DNA from: Shewanella japonica
GTDB lineage: Bacteria > Pseudomonadota > Gammaproteobacteria > Enterobacterales > Shewanellaceae
DNA: 64,000 bases
Direction of reading: 5' to 3'
Assembly (NCBI RefSeq): GCF_002075795.1
Contig: NZ_CP020472.1
Span: 975,001-1,039,000 of the forward strand
Below are positions 42,997 to 51,043 of the stretch, one piece after another (the first letter of the stretch is position 1; each line of letters starts with the position of its first letter). The notes under the pieces are model-generated. The model was given only the letters and a program-made list of their open reading frames with translations. It was not told the DNA's origin and ran no database searches. The position numbers were made by a program, and so were the translations under genes.

Positions 42997-43492
42997 AATA
43001 ATCACCCTATTTGCTGTTTTCTTATTGATTAAGTTCAAGCTTGTCATGCTTGTTTTGTTGTTAATTGTTCATCTCTTCGAGTCAGTGCCTTACTGGCTTT
43101 TATCATCTTGGTAGGCGTTGCTCGATAGAGTTAATGTAAGCAATGTGCAGATAAATTTTGTGATGATTAGCCAATTAATGTGGAGGTAAGAAAAACGGCT
43201 TTTGGGAGCGTTAACTCCGTTACTCACTGATGATTTTTTGAGGCAACTTGCTACTTTTCGTGAGGGGGATCACGCTATTAATGAGATTAATCAAGATTAA
43301 CGGCACTATTAACGGTTAATTGGTTTTATTTACATTATGAATTTAAGTGACTTGCCTCTCACTTTGTTGTGCAAAGGTAAATAAAAGCCCTTTAGCTTGT
43401 TACAAAAAGGCCACTAAATTAATCAGGATCACAGAAAAATTTATACTTTCTTTTTACACTGTATTTATAGAAGTGTGGTTGGGAAAAGATGA
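42997..43492. promoter_or_regulatory. Divergent control region between cytochrome operon and ToxR-like regulator
   Basis: About 495 bp holding both promoters. Repeated GATTAA words (43285-43320, TTAATCAAGATTAA-like) and AT-rich stretches are present and could be regulator sites. No gene found. Confidence 0.5.
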
Positions 43493-44242
43493 ATGCATTT
43501 AGGGCATTGCCGGTTTAATAAAGCTAAGGGTGAGCTAACTAACCAACAGACAGGAGATGTGTGGCATCTTCCTCGAGCTGAACGACAAGTGTTGAGCTTA
43601 TTGATTGATTATCAAGGGCAAGTTGTGGCTAAACCTTTGCTGAAAAAAGGGGACGAACAAGCGCCACCGTTAAGCGATGCGTCAGTCACTCATGCGATTT
43701 TCACGCTTAGAGCATTTTTAGGCCCGCAATATGAAACGCTAATAGAGACAGTCAAAGGGCAAGGGTATCTATTAAAACCTCACCGAAGTCGCAAACATCA
43801 ATCTCAGCGCTTACCCACTAATGTGATCATCTTGGCGACATGCATTGGCATCTTTGTCATCGTCTCCATAATGACAACGATCATATTATGGGGACAGTTT
43901 TCGCAAACAGCGACATCGCCAGCGCAGCCGTTTAGTGAATCTACGGTGACATTGGCCTCAGGCAAAACTGTTGATGTGATTTTGTACTCATCATCGAAAA
44001 CAAATAATGCCTTACTAAAAGAGCAGGGCGCCCAATTAGAGCAAAGTTTAGCTGAGTGTAAGCGGTCTTCATTGCAAAGTGTTTATTTGTCACTGTCACA
44101 CGATGAGCAAGTACTTAATATTACGTTACGTGGTGAGCTTATTGGTCAATCTGTTATTCGTAACCTCAAAATAAGCGACCTGAGACAACCCAAAAAGTTT
44201 GTCAGCCAACAATGGCTAAAAGGGGTTGAGATTTGTGATTAA
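43493..44242 (+). CDS. ToxR/CadC-like membrane-bound transcription regulator
   Basis: 249 residues. The N-terminal winged helix (~1-95) reads WHLPRAERQVLSLLIDYQGQ, SDASVTHAIFTLRAFLG and ETVKGQGYLL, the OmpR/ToxR DNA-binding fold without a receiver. One helix (~108-132, VIILATCIGIFVIVSIMTTI) crosses the inner membrane. The periplasmic part carries two cysteines (AECKRSS and the terminal VEICD) that could form a redox-sensitive disulfide, as in ToxR. A small exported-type protein follows in the same operon, like ToxS. It probably controls the divergent cytochrome operon; that is inference from position. Confidence 0.8.
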   Translation: MHLGHCRFNKAKGELTNQQTGDVWHLPRAERQVLSLLIDYQGQVVAKPLLKKGDEQAPPLSDASVTHAIFTLRAFLGPQYETLIETVKGQGYLLKPHRSRKHQSQRLPTNVIILATCIGIFVIVSIMTTIILWGQFSQTATSPAQPFSESTVTLASGKTVDVILYSSSKTNNALLKEQGAQLEQSLAECKRSSLQSVYLSLSHDEQVLNITLRGELIGQSVIRNLKISDLRQPKKFVSQQWLKGVEICD

Positions 44243-44305
44243 CGTAATTGCCATGACTGACATTTATCGATTCATGGCTTGGCTTCAAGAGCAGGAGGGA
44301 CACCA

Positions 44306-44824
44306 ATGAGTTTTTCATGGCGTTGGTTATTAGGCTTGGTGGCAATATTACTCTTCACAACGGGGATCGCTGGCGGGTATCAATTGAATACAACTAGCCC
44401 AAGTTTTATGTTGAGTTGCAGTTCTGAGTTATACAATCGCAATAATGAAACACAAGACAGCAATCATTATCTTTTGGTGGATTTATTGTCAAAAGATGGT
44501 CAAGTACAAGTGCATTATCGCTATTTTAATATCGATGGCACCACTGCGGGCACTGTCTCTATGCAAGGCCAAGTAAATCATATAGATAATCAAAATCGGA
44601 TTTATGATATTTCGGTGAATACTAAGCAAGAAAGCCCACTGGCTGAAGATCAGCAACCGCCAGAGCATTATCGTTATCTTTCCTACGTTAGTAACTTAAA
44701 TTTAAGCCGAGACGGTATGCATAATCTGAGCTTACAAGTTCTTGAACAAGATGATGCCAAAGACTTTGCTGTAGTCTTATTTCAGCCAAGTAATACCGTC
44801 TGTGGTTGCCGCTTAGTCAATTAG
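44306..44824 (+). CDS. FidL-like/ToxS-like membrane partner protein
   Basis: 172 residues from ATG 44306, preceded by GGAGG; the longer frame is unlikely. A single N-terminal helix (WLLGLVAILLFTTGIAGGY) anchors a periplasmic domain with LSCSSELYNRNNE, HYRYFNIDGTTAGTVSMQG and a terminal TVCGCRLVN. The general pattern (short anchor, beta-rich periplasmic domain, next to a ToxR/CadC-like gene) matches FidL-like proteins of enterobacteria and vibrios. It probably stabilises or tunes the regulator in the periplasm. Family assignment moderate. Confidence 0.6.
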   Translation: MSFSWRWLLGLVAILLFTTGIAGGYQLNTTSPSFMLSCSSELYNRNNETQDSNHYLLVDLLSKDGQVQVHYRYFNIDGTTAGTVSMQGQVNHIDNQNRIYDISVNTKQESPLAEDQQPPEHYRYLSYVSNLNLSRDGMHNLSLQVLEQDDAKDFAVVLFQPSNTVCGCRLVN

Positions 44825-45046
44825 CCAACAATACAGCACTGTCGTTGCTATTCCCTAGTGGGTTAGTCATTACTTACCTGTAAACGCCGGCTTGGCAATA
44901 ATTGTGTTGTCGAATAGCAGAATGATACTTGAATATGGCGTTGTTAATGTCTCATTAACCGCAAATTGCGATACACCAAAAGATATATTCATTGAGCAAA
45001 GAGTTGGTATTGCCTACAATAGCACTAGATCTTATTACTACAGAGC

Positions 45047-45301
45047 ATGACCATGAACGATACAACTTCACAACCCGCTTTACCTGATCGCTTATCTGTT
45101 AATCCACGCAGCCCACATCATGTTGAGGCGATTTTTCAATTTGATATTGGCATTAAGGTTAATGGCAAAGAACGTTTTGATGTTGAAGAATACTGTATCA
45201 GCGAAGGTTGGGTTAAAGTACCAGCTGGTAAAGCATTGGACCGTCGTGGCCAACCTTTACTTATGACTGTTAAAGGTACTGTGGAAGCGTTCTACCGTTA
45301 A
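45047..45301 (+). CDS. DUF3297 family protein
   Basis: 84 residues. The compact conserved body DRLSVNPRSPHHVEAIFQ, then GIKVNGKERFDVEEYCISEG and GWVKVPAGKALDRRGQPLLM is the DUF3297 signature, a small soluble family of unknown function common in proteobacteria. ATG 45047 and 45053 are both possible. Single gene with its own terminator. Confidence 0.88.
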   Translation: MTMNDTTSQPALPDRLSVNPRSPHHVEAIFQFDIGIKVNGKERFDVEEYCISEGWVKVPAGKALDRRGQPLLMTVKGTVEAFYR

Positions 45302-45322
45302 ATACCTTGGTATAACTTGCTT

Positions 45323-45357
45323 AAAAAAGGCTTAGTGATAATCACTAAGCCTTTTTT
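45323..45357 (+). terminator. Perfect rho-independent terminator of the DUF3297 gene
   Basis: GGCTTAGTGAT pairs with ATCACTAAGCC across a single A, flanked by A6 and T6. It begins ~20 bp past the stop. Confidence 0.95.
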
Positions 45358-45521
45358 GGTTTACTAGGGGGTGTCTATGTTGAGTGTCACTTTGTAATGA
45401 GCACGTAGTTGGCGTAAACAAACTTTGCCGACCATAGCTCACATTTAAAAACAACATGACTTTTATTCATGTTGGATAGCTGTAAAATCCGCGCCTTGTT
45501 TAATTACTTATCTAATCAATC

Positions 45522-46163
45522 ATGATCGACTTGGCTTTACTCCCTGTTTATTTAACCACTGTGGTCGCTTTATTGTTGATCCCTGGGCCTGACATGCTGC
45601 TGATTGCCAGCTCAAGTCTGAGTTATGGCCGAAAAGTTGGCGTATATGCAAGCTTTGGTAATGCAACTTCAGGGTTAATTTTAACCTTACTTGCAGCTAT
45701 GGGTGTATCAGCATTAGTGGCGATGAACCCAATAGCGTTAGAAGTATTAAGAGTTCTGGGCGGCGCTTACTTATTAAAGATGGGGTGGGACTGCATGCGC
45801 AGCAGTGCAGCGGATGCACCTGAAATTGAGCAGCAAAATAACTTAGCCAAGTTACTATATCGCCGTGCGGTTTTTAGTAATCTACTTAATCCAAAAGCGC
45901 TGATCTTCTTTGTGCTGTTTTTACCTCAGTTTGTGTCTACTCAGCTTACAGCTAGCTCTGGCGAACAAATGCTAGTACTGGGGTTATTGCTTAATGTGAT
46001 GGGGCTGTTGTTCAACTTACTGCTGGTGGCACTCGTTGGCAGCTTAGGTAAGCCATTACTTAAAAATGAAAAGTTTCGCACTTACCAAAACAAGTTTATG
46101 GGGTTAATATTTTTCGCGTTAGCGATTTGGCTGCTGGCTTCACAAGTGCAAAGCCTTAGCTAA
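45522..46163 (+). CDS. LysE/RhtB-family amino-acid exporter
   Basis: 213 residues and six helices. The N-terminal VVALLLIPGPDMLLIASSSL is the LysE/RhtB hallmark (PGP motif), followed by GRKVGVYASFGNATSGLIL and RVLGGAYLLKMGWDCMRSS, then FSNLLNPKALIFFVLFLPQF. It exports an amino acid or related solute across the inner membrane; which one cannot be told. Single gene, followed by a short repeat run. Confidence 0.92.
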   Translation: MIDLALLPVYLTTVVALLLIPGPDMLLIASSSLSYGRKVGVYASFGNATSGLILTLLAAMGVSALVAMNPIALEVLRVLGGAYLLKMGWDCMRSSAADAPEIEQQNNLAKLLYRRAVFSNLLNPKALIFFVLFLPQFVSTQLTASSGEQMLVLGLLLNVMGLLFNLLLVALVGSLGKPLLKNEKFRTYQNKFMGLIFFALAIWLLASQVQSLS

Positions 46164-46188
46164 ACGATTTGGCTTGTCAATTAGTCGC

Positions 46189-46236
46189 TCCCAAGTTAAC
46201 TAGAGACCGAGTTAAATAGAGCTCAAGTTAAGTCAG
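46189..46236 (+). repeat. Three 16-bp tandem repeats after the LysE-type gene
   Basis: TCCCAAGTTAACTAGA, GACCGAGTTAAATAGA and GCTCAAGTTAAGTCAG run without gaps. The AGAG-then-GTT pattern recalls the 16-bp and 14-bp arrays elsewhere in the window. Confidence 0.6.
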
Positions 46237-46294
46237 TTGAGTGAATTCAAGTAAAGCGGTTATTGCTGATAAGTCATCATAGAGGTTCAATAAT

Positions 46295-46326
46295 AAAGCG
46301 AAATAAGGACTATCTTATTTCGCTTT
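46295..46326. terminator. Bidirectional terminator between convergent genes
   Basis: AAAGCGAAATAAG pairs perfectly with CTTATTTCGCTTT across six bases. It serves the LysE-type gene and the flavin monooxygenase gene. Confidence 0.85.
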
Positions 46327-46357
46327 ATTTATGGGAAAGTCAGCAGCCAAGGTGATT

Positions 46358-47410
46358 TTACGCCGCTACCTTGTTGTTAGAAATGTATTTCATTAGGTAA
46401 TCAGCATCCTTGTATACACCGCCAAGCGTAGCTGAACCTCGGGTGTAAAGCCAAGGTAGGCCGATGAAATATAAGCCCTCAACATCATTGCTGACGCCGC
46501 GATAATTACTGGGGTAATTCATTTCATCAAATGAGATACCATCAATCCAAAAGAAGTTAGGTTTAAAACCTGTAGCCCAGATAATGTTTTTAATCGTGCT
46601 GATGCTGCCTTTTTGAAACGTTATTGTCTCTTTTTCTGCTGATAAGGTTCGCCCCATGTGAATGACATTCTCTTTAGCGAGTAGGGACTTAACATCTGTA
46701 CCAATAACGGGCTGAACCCCTTTACTTAACCATTGGCCAATTTTACTGTAGCGATTGACTGATAAAAATCCGATTTTAGTAAACCACCACCATAAGGTTT
46801 TACCCAAAAAAGTTTGCGGTATTGCCTTAATTTGATCGGTACCTGAAAAATATGCCGTTCGGCCGGTATCTGCAATTTCCGATAAAATTTGCACACCAGA
46901 ATCACCCGCACCAACAACTAAACAATCACCGTCTTGAAGCTGTGAAGGATTTTTATAATTCTCGCTATGCAGTTGAGTTACCCCTTCAGCGATATCGACA
47001 TGACATGGTGGCGTATAGGGCGTGTGAAAAGGCCCCGTGGCAATAATCACTTGTTTAGCTTTATATTTTGTAGTGGCACTGGTGATTTCAAAAATCCCAT
47101 TTACTTTAGTGACGGCAGTGATTTTTTGATTAAACTCGATAGGGATAGTGTAGTGTTCTACATAGCTTTTCAAGTAGTCAGCGACTTCATATTTATTGGG
47201 GTAATAGCCCTTAGGGAAGGGGAATTTCATGCCGGGCAAATGGTTATATTCAGTAGGGGTAAACAGGGTTAACGAATCCCAACGTTTTAACCAAGGGGCA
47301 CCAATACAATCATTAGCATCAAGAATCAGATAATCTTTATTTTGTTGGCTTAAATTGTAAGCCATAGATAGCCCAGATTGGCCAGCGCCAATGATGATAA
47401 ATTCTTTCAT
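46358..47410 (-). CDS. Flavin-containing monooxygenase family (CzcO-like) oxidoreductase
   Basis: 350 residues from ATG 47410, the start that places the FAD-binding motif MKEFIIIGAGQSGLSMAY at the N-terminus. A second dinucleotide motif, VVGAGDSGVQI, lies near 170 (NADPH), and IIWATGFKPNFFW near 290 is the conserved ATGxxxN signature of this family. Its specific substrate is unknown. Members include monooxygenases and CzcO-like proteins next to metal genes. Single gene. Confidence 0.85.
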   Translation of the reverse strand: MKEFIIIGAGQSGLSMAYNLSQQNKDYLILDANDCIGAPWLKRWDSLTLFTPTEYNHLPGMKFPFPKGYYPNKYEVADYLKSYVEHYTIPIEFNQKITAVTKVNGIFEITSATTKYKAKQVIIATGPFHTPYTPPCHVDIAEGVTQLHSENYKNPSQLQDGDCLVVGAGDSGVQILSEIADTGRTAYFSGTDQIKAIPQTFLGKTLWWWFTKIGFLSVNRYSKIGQWLSKGVQPVIGTDVKSLLAKENVIHMGRTLSAEKETITFQKGSISTIKNIIWATGFKPNFFWIDGISFDEMNYPSNYRGVSNDVEGLYFIGLPWLYTRGSATLGGVYKDADYLMKYISNNKVAA

Positions 47411-47544
47411 GAAATCCAATCTACTGCGTTTTGATATTATTATGGGCGACATTCTAACAGAACCAGCCAGCGGTAATTGATTATTGGCTAAATCAATTGC
47501 CTCAGGCTGTGTAAACCTGTGCAGAAAGCCGGTGTTATCGGCAT

Positions 47545-47576
47545 AAAAAAAACACGGTATAAACCGTGTTTTTTTT
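47545..47576. terminator. Perfect bidirectional terminator
   Basis: CACGGT pairs with ACCGTG across ATAA, extended by A8 on the left and T8 on the right. It lies between the flavin monooxygenase gene upstream region and the 3' end of the DsbA-like gene, which it most likely terminates (minus strand). Confidence 0.92.
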
Positions 47577-47590
47577 AATTGATATTGGCG

Positions 47591-48199
47591 TTATTTAAAA
47601 GCTGCAATTTCTTTTTTAACGGCATCAACAACGGCAAGTGGCGTGCTGATATATTTTGAGTGGTCAATGAAAATCGCGTTGTCACCAACTGTCATCACTA
47701 ACGCAGGAAAGTTTGCAGTGCCTAACATCTGCTGAATTTCTGCAATCGCTTCAAGTACACATTCAGCATCGACACTTAGCTCATCTCTAAATATTTTGTT
47801 TGATGGAGACAGCTTATATTCGGCGACAATGTCCATAAAATCATGTTTGGTACCCAGTGGATTACCTTCAATAAAATGGGCTCTTTGCAATGCATTAAGT
47901 ACAGGTAATTGCTTGTCGGCTTGTTTGCTTTGCAGCCAGCCCATTAAGTTTGCTGTTTTGACAGAATTTTTGGGACTATTCACATAACGAATGTGCTCAC
48001 GACCAAATTTAAGGCCACTGGCTCTGGCTGCCGCTTCCATTTGCTCTTCGCCTGCACTGTCTTTGCCCATGTAATGTGCTGTGTGCAGCAGGTGTACCTT
48101 CATTTTAGGGTAGGCATCTTGTAAGGCATTCACAATCGGATTGGTAGCATAGCTCCAAGGGCAGTGTGAGTCGTAGATAAAATAAAGCTCGGTGGTCAT
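47591..48199 (-). CDS. DsbA-family thioredoxin-fold oxidoreductase (CPWS active site)
   Basis: 202 residues without a signal peptide. The CPWS motif sits at residues 13-16 (FIYDSHCPWSYATNPIVNAL), so only one catalytic cysteine is present in place of CxxC. An inserted helical domain (~60-150) and the cis-Pro loop NFPALVMTVGD near 165 place it in the DsbA/2-hydroxychromene isomerase-like superfamily. A cytoplasmic glutathione-linked or isomerase role is likely. Single gene. Confidence 0.82.
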   Translation of the reverse strand: MTTELYFIYDSHCPWSYATNPIVNALQDAYPKMKVHLLHTAHYMGKDSAGEEQMEAAARASGLKFGREHIRYVNSPKNSVKTANLMGWLQSKQADKQLPVLNALQRAHFIEGNPLGTKHDFMDIVAEYKLSPSNKIFRDELSVDAECVLEAIAEIQQMLGTANFPALVMTVGDNAIFIDHSKYISTPLAVVDAVKKEIAAFK

Positions 48200-48353
48200 G
48201 AGTTACTTCTTAAATGAATGTTGATAGCAAGATCCTAAATAGTTTGAAGTCATTATTCAATCCTTGTCGTGTGTTACTTAGAACTTATCGACGTTAACCC
48301 TGCCTTAACCCACACTTCATTATGCTTATCCCAATATTAGTGGGAGAGCATCA

Positions 48354-49754
48354 ATGACGTTTCGACATTCCATCATTGCAATCGTGTTAACAAGCCTAGT
48401 CGGCTGCGCTGCCAATGACAGTGCAAACTTTGCGACTCAAGCATCAGACAATCGTACTCAAACTATTGAAAAGTTGATTAAAACAGTCAATGAAAGTACG
48501 GGGAGTCATGCGGGTGTGCAACATACAACTAACGCCAATGTGTTATTGACTGATTTAGTCTGTGTACCCGCATTGAATACCTACCTTGAGGCGGCGTTAA
48601 ACCATAGTCCAAGCTTACAACAAAGCATCATTGCCCTTAAGATTGCTTATGCACAACAAGGGGTGACTTCTGCTAGTCGCTTGCCAAGCGTGAGTGCTGG
48701 ATTTGATGCCCAAAACGCCGAAGACAGCGATGAATCTTATAGCGCTGATGTCACCGTCAGTTGGGAATTGGATATCTGGCAAAAGTTGGCTGATAGCTCC
48801 GCAGCAGCCACAAAAGATATTGCTGCGACTCAAGCCAGTTTAGATGCGGCTAAAAATCTGCTTGCAGCTAATATCATGCGAGGTTGGCTTGAGATCAGTG
48901 TTAACCAACAATTATTAGATATTGAACAGCGCCGTTTAGCCATCCTTGCGCAAAATGAAACCTTAGTGCTTGAACGTTACCAAGCTGGCCTAGGCTCATT
49001 AGAAGAGTTGGATAATGCTAAAACGAGTACAGCTTCAACTCGCGCTACAGTGGTTCAATACCAAGAGAGTGTCGCCCAAAGCAAGCGAAGCTTGATGTTA
49101 CTCACTGGTCAGTGGCAGCCAGAAAGTGAGATGCCAGCGCTTGATGTTGTCAGTGAGTTTCCCCATGTCATTAACCCGCTCGATGCTGTGCCTGTGCAAA
49201 ATATGGCAGGCCGCCCCGATTTACAACAAGCCTTCTTTAATATTGAAGCTGAAGCATTGCGCACTGACGCAGCTTATAAAGCAATGTTGCCTTCATTTAG
49301 CTTGTCGGCAAGTTTAACTGATATTGCTCAAACCCCAAGTGAAGCATTACTGACTAACCCACTTTGGAGTGTGTTAGGGCAAATGTCGGCACCGTTATTT
49401 CAAGGTGGTGAACTTAAATCACAAGCTGAAATAGCGCAACTGACGACAGAGCAAAGCTTTTGGGCTTATCAAGAAACCCTGTTGACTGCAGTTAACGAAG
49501 TTGAGAATACGATTGGCCAAGAAAGCGCTTTAACCTTGCAGCAAAGCCATCTTGACGATGCGTTTTTAAGTGCACAGCGCAGCATCGTCAGTTACCAGCA
49601 AAAGTATCGCCAAGGTTTAGTCGACATATTGGATTTATTGACTGTTCAGCAACAGGCATTCGATGTCGAAGCGCAATTAACTAACACCACTTATCAAAGA
49701 TTATTAAACCGAATTGAATTAGGTCTAGCACTAGGTTTAGGAGTATCAGCATGA
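48354..49754 (+). CDS. RND efflux outer-membrane factor (TolC/NodT family lipoprotein)
   Basis: 466 residues. The lipoprotein signal IIAIVLTSLVGC places Cys18 as the anchor. Two outer-membrane-efflux-protein repeats follow, with long coiled-coil helices (YAQQGVTSASRLPSVSAGFD and GRPDLQQAFFNIEAEALRTD) and YRQGLVDILDLLTVQQQ near the C-terminus. It forms the trimeric exit duct. The stop overlaps the adaptor start (ATGA). First gene of a three-gene efflux operon. Confidence 0.92.
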   Translation: MTFRHSIIAIVLTSLVGCAANDSANFATQASDNRTQTIEKLIKTVNESTGSHAGVQHTTNANVLLTDLVCVPALNTYLEAALNHSPSLQQSIIALKIAYAQQGVTSASRLPSVSAGFDAQNAEDSDESYSADVTVSWELDIWQKLADSSAAATKDIAATQASLDAAKNLLAANIMRGWLEISVNQQLLDIEQRRLAILAQNETLVLERYQAGLGSLEELDNAKTSTASTRATVVQYQESVAQSKRSLMLLTGQWQPESEMPALDVVSEFPHVINPLDAVPVQNMAGRPDLQQAFFNIEAEALRTDAAYKAMLPSFSLSASLTDIAQTPSEALLTNPLWSVLGQMSAPLFQGGELKSQAEIAQLTTEQSFWAYQETLLTAVNEVENTIGQESALTLQQSHLDDAFLSAQRSIVSYQQKYRQGLVDILDLLTVQQQAFDVEAQLTNTTYQRLLNRIELGLALGLGVSA

Positions 49755-51043
49755 AGCAAATCATTACCCGTAAATTAAAAAAGAATGCCTTAACGATTGC
49801 GATCACTTTAGCTGCTGCTGGTTCAATATTTGTCGTCGCGGCTTATAACGGCAGTCAAATGGGACCGGGACCTGGTGAGAAAGGGAAGGGGCCAGCGGCA
49901 TCGACTCAAGCGCACCAACCTGAGCGCCCTGAAGGTAAACCCGCTTCATCGTCGAATACCACCTTGTTATCGCAAGTGGCGGTACAGCTGACGGCTGTGG
50001 AGTCTTATCAGGCGCAAGTCACCGGATATGGCGAAACCAAACCACGCTTTGAGCTGACCTATACCAGTGAAATCAGTGGTCGAATTACATGGTTAGCTGA
50101 CAGCTTTGAGTCTGGTCGAGTTGTCAAAAAAGGCGAACTGTTAGCAAGATTAGATGACACCAGCTTTCAGCAAGCTGTGTCACAGGCTAAAGCCGATGTC
50201 GCAACAGCAAGACTTGCACTTCTAGAAGAGCAACGTGAAGGCGAACAGGCAAGAAGTGAGTGGCAACGCTCAGGGTTAAGTGGAGAACCTAGTTCACCGT
50301 TAGTGCTTAGAGAGCCGCAACTGGCAAGCGCTGAAGCTGCGTTAGAGAATGCGCAAAAATCGTTAGAAAAAGCTGAGCGTGATCTTCACTATACAGAAAT
50401 AAAAGCCCCGTTTGATGGGGTGATTGTCAGCCGTAATGTGCAATTAGGCAGCTTTATTAATGTCGGTGGTGAAGTCGCAATGTTGTATAGCGTTGACCGC
50501 ATAGAGATTGAGATCCCGTTATCCGAAAAGCAATGGGCTAACTTACCGCAAGCTGTAATGAATGCGGGTAATGGCACTGATGCTGCCACTGCTAATACTG
50601 ATAGTGCGCAGCAATGGCACGCAACAATAAAAGCAACAGGCAGCGACACCACACAAGGGCAACAGTGGTCTGCCTATGTTGAACGTACTCATCAATATGT
50701 TGCCAAGGACACACGTCAACGTTCATTAGTGTTAGTGGTCGAAAAACCACTTGAGCAAGGTGCGCCGCTTTATCCTGGCACCTTTGTTGAAGCAACCATT
50801 GAAGGGATGACACTAGATTATCTATGGGAGCTGCCTTCATCAGCTCGTTCACAGCAAGGAGAAATTTGGACGGTTGATGCCCAAGGATTATTGCAAAAAT
50901 CAACAGCACATACCTTGTTCGAGCGCCAGAATAAAATCTATGTCACTCCAACAGAAGAGGCCGAATTAGCCCAAGTGGTTAAGCGTCCACTAAGCAACTT
51001 TAAAGCGGGTATGAAAGTTGTACCAACAACTGAGGAGCTATAA
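49751..51043 (+). CDS. RND efflux periplasmic adaptor (membrane fusion protein)
   Basis: 430 residues. One N-terminal helix (ALTIAITLAAAGSIFVVAAY) is followed by a Gly/Pro-rich linker. The two halves of the lipoyl domain are SFESGRVVKKGELLARLDD and IKAPFDGVIVSRNVQLGS, with a coiled-coil hairpin between. A beta-barrel and a C-terminal membrane-proximal domain follow. It bridges the pump and the outer-membrane duct. Its stop overlaps the pump start. Confidence 0.92.
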   Translation: MKQIITRKLKKNALTIAITLAAAGSIFVVAAYNGSQMGPGPGEKGKGPAASTQAHQPERPEGKPASSSNTTLLSQVAVQLTAVESYQAQVTGYGETKPRFELTYTSEISGRITWLADSFESGRVVKKGELLARLDDTSFQQAVSQAKADVATARLALLEEQREGEQARSEWQRSGLSGEPSSPLVLREPQLASAEAALENAQKSLEKAERDLHYTEIKAPFDGVIVSRNVQLGSFINVGGEVAMLYSVDRIEIEIPLSEKQWANLPQAVMNAGNGTDAATANTDSAQQWHATIKATGSDTTQGQQWSAYVERTHQYVAKDTRQRSLVLVVEKPLEQGAPLYPGTFVEATIEGMTLDYLWELPSSARSQQGEIWTVDAQGLLQKSTAHTLFERQNKIYVTPTEEAELAQVVKRPLSNFKAGMKVVPTTEEL

